From contig JBFHTA010000007.1 in NCBI GenBank assembly GCA_041590855.1, positions 1 through 33,066 on the forward strand: 33,066 nt of DNA, in the 5' to 3' direction. This DNA comes from Litoribrevibacter sp041590855. GTDB taxonomy: Bacteria; Pseudomonadota; Gammaproteobacteria; Pseudomonadales; Litoribrevibacteraceae. The notes below the pieces were generated by a model, which made no database searches, was not told the DNA's origin, and saw nothing but the letters and a program-made list of their open reading frames with translations. A program made the translations under genes and the position numbers. Shown here piece after piece: positions 1 through 6,520 of the stretch (positions are counted from its first letter, which is position 1; each line of letters opens with the position of its first letter).

Positions 1-55
1 CTGCAAATGCCTAATTTGCAACCATACAGCCATCTTTCGTCATAACTGTTCTTGA

Positions 56-97
56 CAGTTGGTTAAATTCTTGGCTTGCAATGCAGTTGGTTAAATT
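56..97. repeat. 14-bp direct repeat pair
   Basis: The 14-mer CAGTTGGTTAAATT occurs at 56-69 and again at 84-97, a spacing of 28 bp, just beyond the 3' end of the minus-strand tusA-like gene. No gene is visible between the window edge and that gene. It could be a small local duplication or a paired binding site. No function is evident. Confidence 0.6.
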
Positions 98-114
98 AGA
101 GCTCGCCCATGCCC

Positions 115-360
115 TTAACGGCGCTGTATGTAATAAATGTAGACACTGTCTTCTACATCTTCTTGAATAAGCGTGTGATCCAGCATCTTACAAAACTGAG
201 GAATATCACGTGTCGTGGAAGGATCAGTCGCTTCAACTTTCAACACGTCACCCGATAACATCTCACGCACCTTTTTATGCAACAACATAACAGGTTCCGG
301 ACACATCAGCCCTTTGGCATCCAATTCATATTGAAATTCAGGAACATTCTTCTCTGTCAT
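115..360 (-). CDS. tusA: TusA/SirA-family sulfur carrier protein
   Basis: This 81-residue protein has the whole length of a TusA-family sulfur carrier. The diagnostic CPEPVM motif carries Cys20, which in the family holds the persulfide passed on in tRNA 2-thiouridine synthesis and other sulfur transfers. The usual beta-alpha-beta order follows, with the LKVEATDPSTTRDIP stretch in the middle and a short basic tail. It is a soluble cytoplasmic protein. It lies 30 nt downstream of the minus-strand zinc-ribbon gene and probably shares its transcript. TusA paralogues such as YedF and YeeD have the same fold and motif, so the exact pathway cannot be fixed here; family membership is near certain, the symbol less so. 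Confidence 0.85.
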   Translation of the reverse strand: MTEKNVPEFQYELDAKGLMCPEPVMLLHKKVREMLSGDVLKVEATDPSTTRDIPQFCKMLDHTLIQEDVEDSVYIYYIQRR

Positions 361-390
361 CTATTCAACCTACATATATTCAATAAGCAG

Positions 391-879
391 TTAGTGTGTC
401 TTTGCGCACCCCGGACATATATGCTGCCCTTCAGATTTTTTCCATCCCAGCGCGACCAGACGGGTTTCTGCGTGAAACACCAGTTCGTCAGAAGAATCTT
501 CTGATCGGCTCACAAACTCAAGCGGGGTTTTAGTCTGGCAGACATCGCACTTAACCTGCCAAACATGAATCTTTAATTGTCCGAACGGCTCGCCATGCAA
601 CTCCGCTTGCCAATGGTCCGCCGGCTCAATCAGGTAGGAAATCTTTGCCACAACCAAAGGTAAACTAAGTGTTTTACTGCCTTTCAGTGAGACATACAAC
701 ACATCACCTTCAGTCAAACCACCCCCTTTACCCTCGGCTTTAAAAGAACCCGGTGCCAGACTGGAAAAGCTTAATAATGTTCTCGACTCGGCCAAGCGTT
801 GATTAGGAGAGGTTTTCCGGTAATTCGTTCGCTCCGGTAACGTTTCCGCCACCACATTAATCTCTATCGGTGTTTTCAC
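391..879 (-). CDS. Putative zinc-ribbon protein of unknown function
   Basis: I do not recognise this 162-residue protein. The C-terminal half has two cysteine pairs, Cys111/Cys114 (KCDVC) and Cys155/Cys158 (ICPGC), spaced like a zinc ribbon. The N-terminal half, about residues 30-105, looks like a small beta-rich domain with alternating hydrophobic residues and could be a PilZ-like or OB-like barrel, but no PilZ RxxxR or DxSxxG motif is present. There is no signal peptide or membrane segment. The start used is a GTG at 879 with a poor ribosome site; in-frame GTG codons at residues 9 and 10 are alternatives. It is the first gene of a probable two-gene unit with the TusA-like carrier 30 nt downstream, so a link to sulfur or cysteine chemistry is conceivable but is only inference. 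Confidence 0.6.
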   Translation of the reverse strand: MKTPIEINVVAETLPERTNYRKTSPNQRLAESRTLLSFSSLAPGSFKAEGKGGGLTEGDVLYVSLKGSKTLSLPLVVAKISYLIEPADHWQAELHGEPFGQLKIHVWQVKCDVCQTKTPLEFVSRSEDSSDELVFHAETRLVALGWKKSEGQHICPGCAKTH

Positions 880-995
880 AACAAAACCAAACCATTAAGT
901 CAAATAAGGTATAACAGACATATAAAAAGGCGCTATGATACTGCAATCCTTGAAATTCTGCTGGGATTTCTTTACAACCTACTTATCTCAGTAAA

Positions 996-1009
996 TTGAT
1001 GAGTTTCAA
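996..1009 (+). promoter_or_regulatory. Candidate Anr/FNR box
   Basis: The 14-mer TTGATGAGTTTCAA matches the FNR/Anr consensus TTGAT-N4-ATCAA at 9 of 10 defined positions. It is centred 87 bp before the GTG start at 1090, in a 210-bp divergent intergenic region. The window encodes an Anr/FNR regulator at 13292-14071 that could use it. A weak TAAACT hexamer at 1050-1055 would place the box near -60, a position used by class I activators, but the transcription start is not known. Confidence 0.5.
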
Positions 1010-1089
1010 AGCGTAACGCGGTTCTGATAGCAAACCCAATAGGACACGCTAAACTTTATCTATAGAAGCAACAACAAAAGGATCTCGTA

Positions 1090-1374
1090 GTGATTAGAGT
1101 ACTGATTGAACGACACATAATGGACGGTCTTGAAGATATTTATGAAGAAGCGGTCAGATCGACCTTGCAATCTGCAATTCAAGCGCCCGGATTTTTGGCA
1201 GGCGAGCCGATGAAAGATGCCAACAACCCGCTCCGCAGACTGACATTGTCCAAATGGCGTTCCATCCAGGATTGGCAGAACTGGAGCCATTCGGAAGCCC
1301 GCAGGGAAATCATGTACCGCATCGACCCTATGCTGTCCGAGCCAGAAAAGATCACCATCCTGGAACACGTATAA
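1090..1374 (+). CDS. ABM-domain (antibiotic biosynthesis monooxygenase fold) protein
   Basis: This 94-residue protein matches the small ferredoxin-like dimeric alpha/beta fold of the ABM superfamily. It begins with the strand-like MIRVLIERHIM, continues with a helix (about residues 13-33) and ends with a strand (ITILEHV). The SKWRSIQDWQNWSHSEARREI stretch is characteristic of the W-x6-W-x2-S/H-x3 region in this family. Members include quinol monooxygenases, haem-degrading enzymes and many proteins of unknown role, so no substrate can be named. The start is a GTG preceded by AAGGA at 1078-1082, 7 nt upstream, which is better than the in-frame ATG at codon 11. A hairpin terminator follows at 1383-1411, so it is probably monocistronic. 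An Anr/FNR-box candidate lies upstream, suggesting oxygen-dependent expression. Confidence 0.75.
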   Translation: MIRVLIERHIMDGLEDIYEEAVRSTLQSAIQAPGFLAGEPMKDANNPLRRLTLSKWRSIQDWQNWSHSEARREIMYRIDPMLSEPEKITILEHV

Positions 1375-1382
1375 CATTACGC

Positions 1383-1411
1383 TCAGGAAAGCCCCTGCTT
1401 TCCTGACTTTT
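1383..1411 (+). terminator. Rho-independent terminator after the ABM gene
   Basis: A perfect 10-bp stem (TCAGGAAAGC at 1383-1392 and GCTTTCCTGA at 1397-1406) with a CCCT loop is followed by CTTTT, 9 nt after the stop codon of the ABM-domain gene. Confidence 0.8.
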
Positions 1412-1589
1412 AACTCAAGTTTTATCCTTGCTTACCGACATAACCTTCCGACTATTTAATACGCATAGTTGACATAAAAAGAACTTACAGACATTTCGCC
1501 TCACTAACTGGCGATGGGTTTCATGGCGTTTGCAACAAGCTGTCTTACACCAGAACCTACCGCACAAAACATAACAATCTATTATTTAT

Positions 1590-1617
1590 TAAAACTATCA
1601 CTGATAGCGGCTGATGC
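1590..1617 (+). promoter_or_regulatory. Possible FliA-type promoter overlapping a 13-bp palindrome
   Basis: The palindrome CTATCACTGATAG (1595-1607) sits 58 bp upstream of the chemoreceptor start. The flanking bases can be read as a sigma-28 promoter: TAAAACTA at 1590-1597 (5 of 8 to TAAAGTTT) and GCTGATGC at 1610-1617 (5 of 8 to GCCGATAA), with 12 nt between them. A FliA promoter would be normal for a chemoreceptor gene. The palindrome may therefore be either an operator or a chance symmetry inside the spacer. Confidence 0.35.
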
Positions 1618-1665
1618 AGACTTCTAGAAAGATGCCCAGGCCCAAGCAGTTATCGGGACTCGATC

Positions 1666-3213
1666 ATGAAAAAAAATCTACCTGTCACCCAGAAGAACAT
1701 CCCTGTGGAGGATCGGCATGAAATTGTGTCTGTCACAACAGAAAAAGGAGTCATCACAGAGATCAACGACGACTTCATTGAGCTTGCAGGTTTTTCGGAA
1801 GAAGAACTGATTGGCCAGGCACATAATCTGGTAAGACATCCGGACGTGCCACAGGCCGTTTTTGCGGACCTTTGGAACCACTTAAAAGCCGGCAAAGCCT
1901 GGATGGGCATTGTTAAAAACCGGGCAAAATCCGGAGATCACTACTGGGTCGATGCTTACGTCAGCCCTATCAAGGAACACGGTAGAATTACCGGCTATGA
2001 ATCCGTGCGTCGTAAAGCACAAGACGATCAAATCAAGCGCACTGAAACTGTCTACCAAAGGCTAAACGATGGAAAAGCCCCGGTTCCTTTTTATGCCAAG
2101 TTTTCAGAATTCCTGGAATACAGTTTCTGTTTCGCCTTGTTTATAGTCGCATTACTCGGTCACCAATACATAGGTTGGTTAGCAAGCCTGCCTCTCGCCC
2201 TTATTGGCTGCATTGCAGCAGGCAAGTTGTTTAAGCGACAACTCAAAATGGCGTTACCTCAAGCGTCGGACAATGCGGATTCCGACTTTATTCAATATAT
2301 GTATCTTGGGGCACCACATAAAGCGAACGAACTGGCGCTACATTTAAAAGCAGCCAACTTTCGATTAAAAACCATAGTAAAACGTATTAACCTTAGTTCC
2401 TCACAGTTAACGGAGGCAGTGAGGGAAAGCCATGCCTCTACACAAACCACCCAGACACACATCCGAAAACAGCAAACAGAGCTTTCAGACGTGCTTGGTG
2501 AAACCACAGACATCCTTGAAGGCATTACTTCCATCTTTAATAAGCTGGAAAAATCTCGCGAACTCACTCAAAAAGCCCACGAATTGAGTGATAAAGGCAA
2601 TTACATTATCAGGGAGACCATTAATACCATCAGAGAATCTTCTACTTCAGTAGATCACGCAGAGAAGACCGTAGATCAACTGGCACAGCGTTGCGATCAA
2701 ATCAGCAAATTTGTGGATGTCATTAAAGGTATCGCCGATCAAACCAACTTATTAGCATTAAATGCGGCTATCGAAGCCGCGCGAGCCGGGGAACAAGGCC
2801 GGGGGTTTGCAGTAGTAGCAGACGAAGTCCGCTCATTAGCAATGAAAACCCAAGAGTCGACCAATCAAATCCATGAAATCATAGAGCAACTCATTTCTGA
2901 AGCATCTCAAGCCGTAACGACCATGCAGGGCAGTAAAGCCACTACGGAAACTGGCGTGGAACAAGTCACGGAAGCCGGCCTTTCTTTGGAAGAAATCCAA
3001 AATGCGGTTGATGAGATCAAATTAATGTCGGAAGAAATCTCTGCCTTTACCGAACAACAATCGCAACAAACCAGCATCATTCAGGAAAAGATCAGCCGCG
3101 TTATGGAACACAGCAGCAACACTTTAAAAGCGATGGAGCGTTCCTCTGAACTAAGTAACTCTTTGAAAGATCTGGCGGATGATCAAAAGCAGCTATTAAA
3201 TCAATTTGATTAA
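1666..3213 (+). CDS. Aer-type PAS methyl-accepting chemotaxis protein
   Basis: This 515-residue transducer has an N-terminal PAS domain (about 15-125) with the Aer-type stretch HNLVRHPDVPQAVFADLW and then GIVKNRAKSGDHYWVDAYVSP, which in E. coli Aer builds the FAD pocket used for redox and oxygen sensing. A hydrophobic region at about 152-190 with a short turn anchors the protein as a membrane hairpin without a periplasmic domain. No clear HAMP motif is visible between it and the long helical signalling domain. The CheA/CheW-contacting hairpin lies at about 352-395 (DQTNLLALNAAIEAARAGEQ and so on) and is fully conserved. It stands alone between two terminators. An aerotaxis or energy-taxis role is well supported by the PAS motif; binding of FAD is inferred. 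Confidence 0.93.
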   Translation: MKKNLPVTQKNIPVEDRHEIVSVTTEKGVITEINDDFIELAGFSEEELIGQAHNLVRHPDVPQAVFADLWNHLKAGKAWMGIVKNRAKSGDHYWVDAYVSPIKEHGRITGYESVRRKAQDDQIKRTETVYQRLNDGKAPVPFYAKFSEFLEYSFCFALFIVALLGHQYIGWLASLPLALIGCIAAGKLFKRQLKMALPQASDNADSDFIQYMYLGAPHKANELALHLKAANFRLKTIVKRINLSSSQLTEAVRESHASTQTTQTHIRKQQTELSDVLGETTDILEGITSIFNKLEKSRELTQKAHELSDKGNYIIRETINTIRESSTSVDHAEKTVDQLAQRCDQISKFVDVIKGIADQTNLLALNAAIEAARAGEQGRGFAVVADEVRSLAMKTQESTNQIHEIIEQLISEASQAVTTMQGSKATTETGVEQVTEAGLSLEEIQNAVDEIKLMSEEISAFTEQQSQQTSIIQEKISRVMEHSSNTLKAMERSSELSNSLKDLADDQKQLLNQFD

Positions 3214-3248
3214 AAGACCTAAGCAGATAAGCACTTAACCTGTAGATA

Positions 3249-3268
3249 GCCTGCAACTTACTGCAGGC
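3249..3268 (+). terminator. First hairpin after the chemoreceptor
   Basis: A 7-bp stem, GCCTGCA at 3249-3255 with TGCAGGC at 3262-3268, closes a 6-nt loop 36 nt after the stop codon. No T run follows directly, so it may protect the 3' end or act with the hairpin at 3286-3323. Confidence 0.4.
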
Positions 3269-3285
3269 ATGTGCTTATTACCCCG

Positions 3286-3323
3286 AAGGCCGCTGCCCCG
3301 CAGTTTATTGTGAAAGCGGCCTT
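3286..3323. terminator. Probable bidirectional terminator between convergent genes
   Basis: A 9-bp stem AAGGCCGCT (3286-3294) / AGCGGCCTT (3315-3323) encloses a 20-nt loop, between the plus-strand chemoreceptor and the minus-strand hydrolase. The loop is long and the T run is short on both strands, so termination is likely but not certain. Two copies of ATATCTCTCT follow at 3325-3334 and 3337-3346. Confidence 0.55.
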
Positions 3324-3372
3324 TATATCTCTCTACATATCTCTCTTTATATCACTCGCTCTAATGACTCAC

Positions 3373-4011
3373 TTATGACTGAGCAACCGACTGCATCCAC
3401 GCAACCGAGGACTCGACAGCCAAGACCAGATTTTCTTGCTGGGTTACTCCGGAGGCCTTTCGAGGCTTCAAGTCATGATTTCCATCCGTGATCCAAATAT
3501 GTTCGACGTGATCGAACGTCGAATAGCCCAGTATTTCCTCTTTGGTACCGAAGGCATCTCGCTCCCCCTGAAGCACAAGTATCGGTACCTGTAGATCAGC
3601 AAAATGCTCGTTCCGAACTTTTTCAGGTTTCCCCGGTGCATGGTACGGGTAACCAAAGCACATGCAGCCTTTTATAGGTAAACCAGATTCCGCTGCTAAC
3701 ATACTTGCCATACGTCCGCCCATGGATTTACCACCGATAAACAAGTGACCGGAATCTAACGCAAGTTGCTCAATGGCTTCCTGAAAACACGCCAGCAATT
3801 TCGGAGCCCTATCCGGAGGTCGCTTCTTGCCTGAAACCCGTCGCTCCTGCATATAAGGAAACTCAAAGCGCACCACGTTAACTCCACGCTCTGCAAATAA
3901 GTCAGCCACCTCCGACATAAAGTCCGAGTCCATGGGTGCACCCGCCCCATGAGCAAATAAAAAGGTCAACTCCGAGGAGCCTGATTTTGACGGATTTGTA
4001 ATAAACTCCAT
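3373..4011 (-). CDS. Alpha/beta hydrolase of the KANL3/Tex30-like family
   Basis: This soluble 212-residue protein has the order of a small alpha/beta hydrolase. The oxyanion-side HGAGAPMDS lies at residues 21-29, the nucleophile elbow GGKSMGG gives Ser96, and Asp152 (QGERDAFG) and His179 (DGNHDLKPR) complete a triad. The HGAGAPMDSDFM and GNHDLKP motifs mark the KANL3/Tex30-like, dienelactone-hydrolase-related group found in many gammaproteobacteria; its substrate is unknown. I chose the ATG at 4011 because AGGAGA lies 5-6 nt before it on the minus strand; the frame is open 22 codons further to 4077 but that part has no family similarity I can see. It is divergent from ccoN, with a palindrome in the shared upstream region, and ends convergent with the chemoreceptor. 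Confidence 0.85.
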   Translation of the reverse strand: MEFITNPSKSGSSELTFLFAHGAGAPMDSDFMSEVADLFAERGVNVVRFEFPYMQERRVSGKKRPPDRAPKLLACFQEAIEQLALDSGHLFIGGKSMGGRMASMLAAESGLPIKGCMCFGYPYHAPGKPEKVRNEHFADLQVPILVLQGERDAFGTKEEILGYSTFDHVEHIWITDGNHDLKPRKASGVTQQENLVLAVESSVAWMQSVAQS

Positions 4012-4106
4012 AAATCTCCTAGCTTGATCTACACTCTGAATACTCGATTTTCCCAAAAACACCCAAAATACTGACATAGATCATAGGGTTAATTGGCACT
4101 AACACA

Positions 4107-4135
4107 TTCATTTCTAAATGAAGAATCCATATAAT
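4107..4135 (+). promoter_or_regulatory. Candidate ccoN promoter with operator-like palindrome
   Basis: A perfect TATAAT at 4130-4135 is preceded, at the -35 distance, by a 16-bp palindrome TTCATTT-CT-AAATGAA (4107-4122). The -35 hexamer itself would be TTCATT, only 3 of 6, so the promoter looks activator-dependent or weak without help. The predicted start near 4142 leaves a leader of about 80 nt before ccoN. No TTGAT-N4-ATCAA Anr box was found between 4012 and 4222. Confidence 0.45.
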
Positions 4136-4222
4136 TCAAACCTTCGTTTGCATTGTATGTCGGATTTACGCATACTTGCGCGCGATTTCTTAAACCATAA
4201 CTAACTAAGCCTGGAAACTGAT

Positions 4223-5668
4223 ATGAGTGCTACTGCGAATCAGTCTACCTTCGAACACCCAACCTACAATTATGGGGTTGTGCGCCAGTTCGCTATCATG
4301 ACCGTGATATGGGGTATTGTTGGCATGGGAGTCGGTGTTTTAATTGCATCGCAACTTCTATGGCCTGAAATGAACCTAAATCTGCCATGGACGCATTTTG
4401 GTCGTCTTCGCCCACTACATACTAACGCCGTAATCTTTGCATTCGGTGGTTGTGCCTTGTTTGCAACGTCTTATTACGTTGTTCAACGTACATGTCAGAC
4501 TCGCTTAGCGTTTGAACCTCTGGTGAAATTCACTTTCTGGGGTTGGCAAGCAGTTATCGTGGCAGCAGCTATCACGCTACCGCTAGGAATCACTTCTTCA
4601 CACGAATACGCTGAGTTGGAATGGCCTATCGACATCCTGATTGCACTGGTATGGATTTCATACGCAATCGTATTTATCGGCACTATCCGTAATCGTAAAA
4701 CCAAGCACATTTATGTAGCCAACTGGTTCTACGTTGCCTTTATTCTGACAGTTGCAGTTCTTCACATCGGTAACAGCATGCAGCTTCCAATCAGCATGTG
4801 GAAGTCTTACTACGTATACGCTGGTGCGGTTGATGCAATGGTTCAGTGGTGGTACGGCCATAACGCGGTAGGTTTCTTCCTGACGGCTGGCTTCCTTGGC
4901 ATCATGTACTACTTCGTACCTAAGCAAGCTGAGCGTCCGATTTACTCATATCGTTTGTCAGTTGTTCACTTCTGGGCACTAATTTCTATCTACATCTGGG
5001 CAGGTGCTCACCACCTACACTACTCTGCACTTCCTGAGTGGGCTCAAAACGTTGGTATGGTAATGTCAGTGATCCTTCTTGCTCCGTCTTGGGGTGGTAT
5101 GATCAACGGTATGATGACGTTGTCTGGCGCATGGCACAAATTGCGCAACGACCCTATCCTTCGCTTCCTGGTTGTTTCTCTTTCTTTCTACGGCATGTCG
5201 ACTTTCGAAGGTCCGATGATGTCAATCAAATCTGTAAACGCGCTTTCGCACAACACAGACTGGACTGTAGGTCACGTACACTCTGGTGCTCTTGGCTGGG
5301 TTGCCATGGTATCCATCGGTGCACTTTACCACATGCTTCCTCGCCTATATGGCCGTAAGGAAATGTTCAGCACAGGTGCGATCAACCTTCACTTCTGGTT
5401 GGCTACAATTGGTACAGTTCTTTACATCGTTGCGATGTGGATCAACGGTATCGGTCAGGGTCTAATGTGGAAAGCGGTTGATGTTGACGGCACATTGAAG
5501 TTCAGCTTCGTAGACAGTGTGGTATACAGCAAGTTCGGTTACGGCATGCGTGTACTAGGTGGTGCTGTGTTCTTAAGCGGTATGTTTGTCATGGCATACA
5601 ACTTCTATCGCACAATCCGTCAAGCAAAATCTGAGCAAGCAACAGCTGCTCAAGCTCAAGCGGCATAA
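4223..5668 (+). CDS. ccoN: cbb3-type cytochrome c oxidase subunit I (CcoN)
   Basis: This is the catalytic subunit of the high-affinity cbb3 oxidase, reducing O2 to water at the haem b3-CuB centre in the inner membrane. The 481 residues hold about 12 hydrophobic segments. The expected ligands are all present: His66 (RPLHTNAV) and His353 for the low-spin haem, His351 for haem b3 (TVGHVHSGALGW), and His213, His263 and His264 (WWYGHNAVG, AGAHHLHYS) for CuB. Tyr257 lies six residues before His263, as the cross-linked tyrosine of cbb3 enzymes does. It heads the ccoNOQP operon, 20 nt before ccoO. Codon choice is biased to GGT, CGT, CAC and TAC, as in strongly expressed genes. The ribosome site is weak (TGGAAA). 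Confidence 0.98.
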   Translation: MSATANQSTFEHPTYNYGVVRQFAIMTVIWGIVGMGVGVLIASQLLWPEMNLNLPWTHFGRLRPLHTNAVIFAFGGCALFATSYYVVQRTCQTRLAFEPLVKFTFWGWQAVIVAAAITLPLGITSSHEYAELEWPIDILIALVWISYAIVFIGTIRNRKTKHIYVANWFYVAFILTVAVLHIGNSMQLPISMWKSYYVYAGAVDAMVQWWYGHNAVGFFLTAGFLGIMYYFVPKQAERPIYSYRLSVVHFWALISIYIWAGAHHLHYSALPEWAQNVGMVMSVILLAPSWGGMINGMMTLSGAWHKLRNDPILRFLVVSLSFYGMSTFEGPMMSIKSVNALSHNTDWTVGHVHSGALGWVAMVSIGALYHMLPRLYGRKEMFSTGAINLHFWLATIGTVLYIVAMWINGIGQGLMWKAVDVDGTLKFSFVDSVVYSKFGYGMRVLGGAVFLSGMFVMAYNFYRTIRQAKSEQATAAQAQAA

Positions 5669-5688
5669 TCAGGAGCAAGGAGTAGAAT

Positions 5689-6297
5689 ATGCAACACGAA
5701 ACAGTCGAGAAGAATATCGGCCTGATGATCGTTCTTAGTTTGATCGGTATCAGCTTCGGTGCTCTTGTTGAAATCGTTCCTTTGTTCTTTGCAAAGCAGA
5801 CCACTGAACCTGTTGAAGGCCTTAAGCCTCTGACAGCGCTTCAACAGGAAGGTAAAGACATCTACATCCGTGAAGGCTGTAACGTATGTCACACCCAAAT
5901 GGTTCGTCCGCTACGTGCTGAGGTTGAGCGCTACGGTCACTACTCGGTAGCAGGTGAATACGTTTACGATCACCCACATTTGTGGGGTTCTAAGCGTACT
6001 GGTCCTGACCTTCACCGTGTAGGTGGTAAGTACAGTGATGAATGGCACCGTGCTCACCTTTATAACCCGCGTGATGTAGTACCTGATTCAAACATGCCTG
6101 CGTTCCCATGGTTGTTTGAAAATAAACTAACAGGTGACGACACAGGTAAGAAGCTGGCGGCCTTGCGCACTCTGGGCGTACCGTACACTGATGAGCAAAT
6201 TGATAATGCTCGTGCAGAAGTTCGCGGTAAGCGTGAGATCGACGCACTGGTAGCGTACCTTCAAAACCTGGGTACAGCACTTAAAGACAAGCGTTAA
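5689..6297 (+). CDS. ccoO: cbb3-type cytochrome c oxidase subunit II (CcoO)
   Basis: CcoO is the monohaem c-type subunit that passes electrons from CcoP to CcoN. The 202-residue protein starts with one membrane anchor (about 10-35) and continues as a periplasmic cytochrome. The haem motif CNVCH is at residues 64-68, and Met136 in DSNMPAFPW is the probable axial ligand. The EGCNVCHTQMVRPLRAEVERYG stretch is typical of the family. The length is normal. AAGGAG lies 6-7 nt before the ATG, and 20 nt separate it from ccoN. Two signature regions, HLWGSKRTGPDLHRVGGKY and NPRDVVPDSNMPAFPWL, remove doubt about the identity. Confidence 0.98.
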   Translation: MQHETVEKNIGLMIVLSLIGISFGALVEIVPLFFAKQTTEPVEGLKPLTALQQEGKDIYIREGCNVCHTQMVRPLRAEVERYGHYSVAGEYVYDHPHLWGSKRTGPDLHRVGGKYSDEWHRAHLYNPRDVVPDSNMPAFPWLFENKLTGDDTGKKLAALRTLGVPYTDEQIDNARAEVRGKREIDALVAYLQNLGTALKDKR

Positions 6298-6337
6298 TTT
6301 GCAACCGTAATTTAAGAAAAACACGGGGATTGAACTG

Positions 6338-6517
6338 ATGGACATTAATGATTTAAGAGGTCTGGCCACAATTTTTATGGCAGTTGTATTCGCTGGCATC
6401 ATTGTGTGGACCTTCAGTTCAAAACGCAAAAAACCATTTGATGAAGCGGCTAATCTTCCTTTCGCAGACAAAGACGAAGAAGATTCAGCCTCTTCTGACA
6501 AGAAGAATCAGGAGTAA
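6338..6517 (+). CDS. ccoQ: cbb3-type oxidase small subunit CcoQ
   Basis: A 59-residue protein begins MDINDLRGLATIF, has one membrane segment at about 9-27 and a basic SSKRKK stop-transfer patch, then an acidic hydrophilic tail. This is the size, shape and place of CcoQ/FixQ, a single-span subunit that stabilises the core oxidase, notably the association of CcoP. The ATG is preceded by GGGGA. The stop codon lies only 3 nt before the ccoP ATG, and the ribosome site of ccoP overlaps the end of ccoQ, suggesting translational coupling. The sequence is poorly conserved in this family, so position and topology carry most of the weight. Confidence 0.9.
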   Translation: MDINDLRGLATIFMAVVFAGIIVWTFSSKRKKPFDEAANLPFADKDEEDSASSDKKNQE

Positions 6518-6520
6518 ATC

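Noticed and set aside
1060..1377. 105-residue open frame on the minus strand opposite the ABM-domain gene
   Set aside because: It is antisense to a recognisable gene, shows no family motif and has an unlikely composition with a run of leucines from the leader.
1469..1474. Perfect TTGACA as the -35 of the chemoreceptor gene
   Set aside because: No acceptable -10 hexamer lies 16-18 nt downstream, and it is almost 200 bp before the start codon.
4012..4077. N-terminal extension of the hydrolase to 4077
   Set aside because: AGGAGA sits just before the ATG at 4011, and the extra 22 residues resemble nothing in the family.
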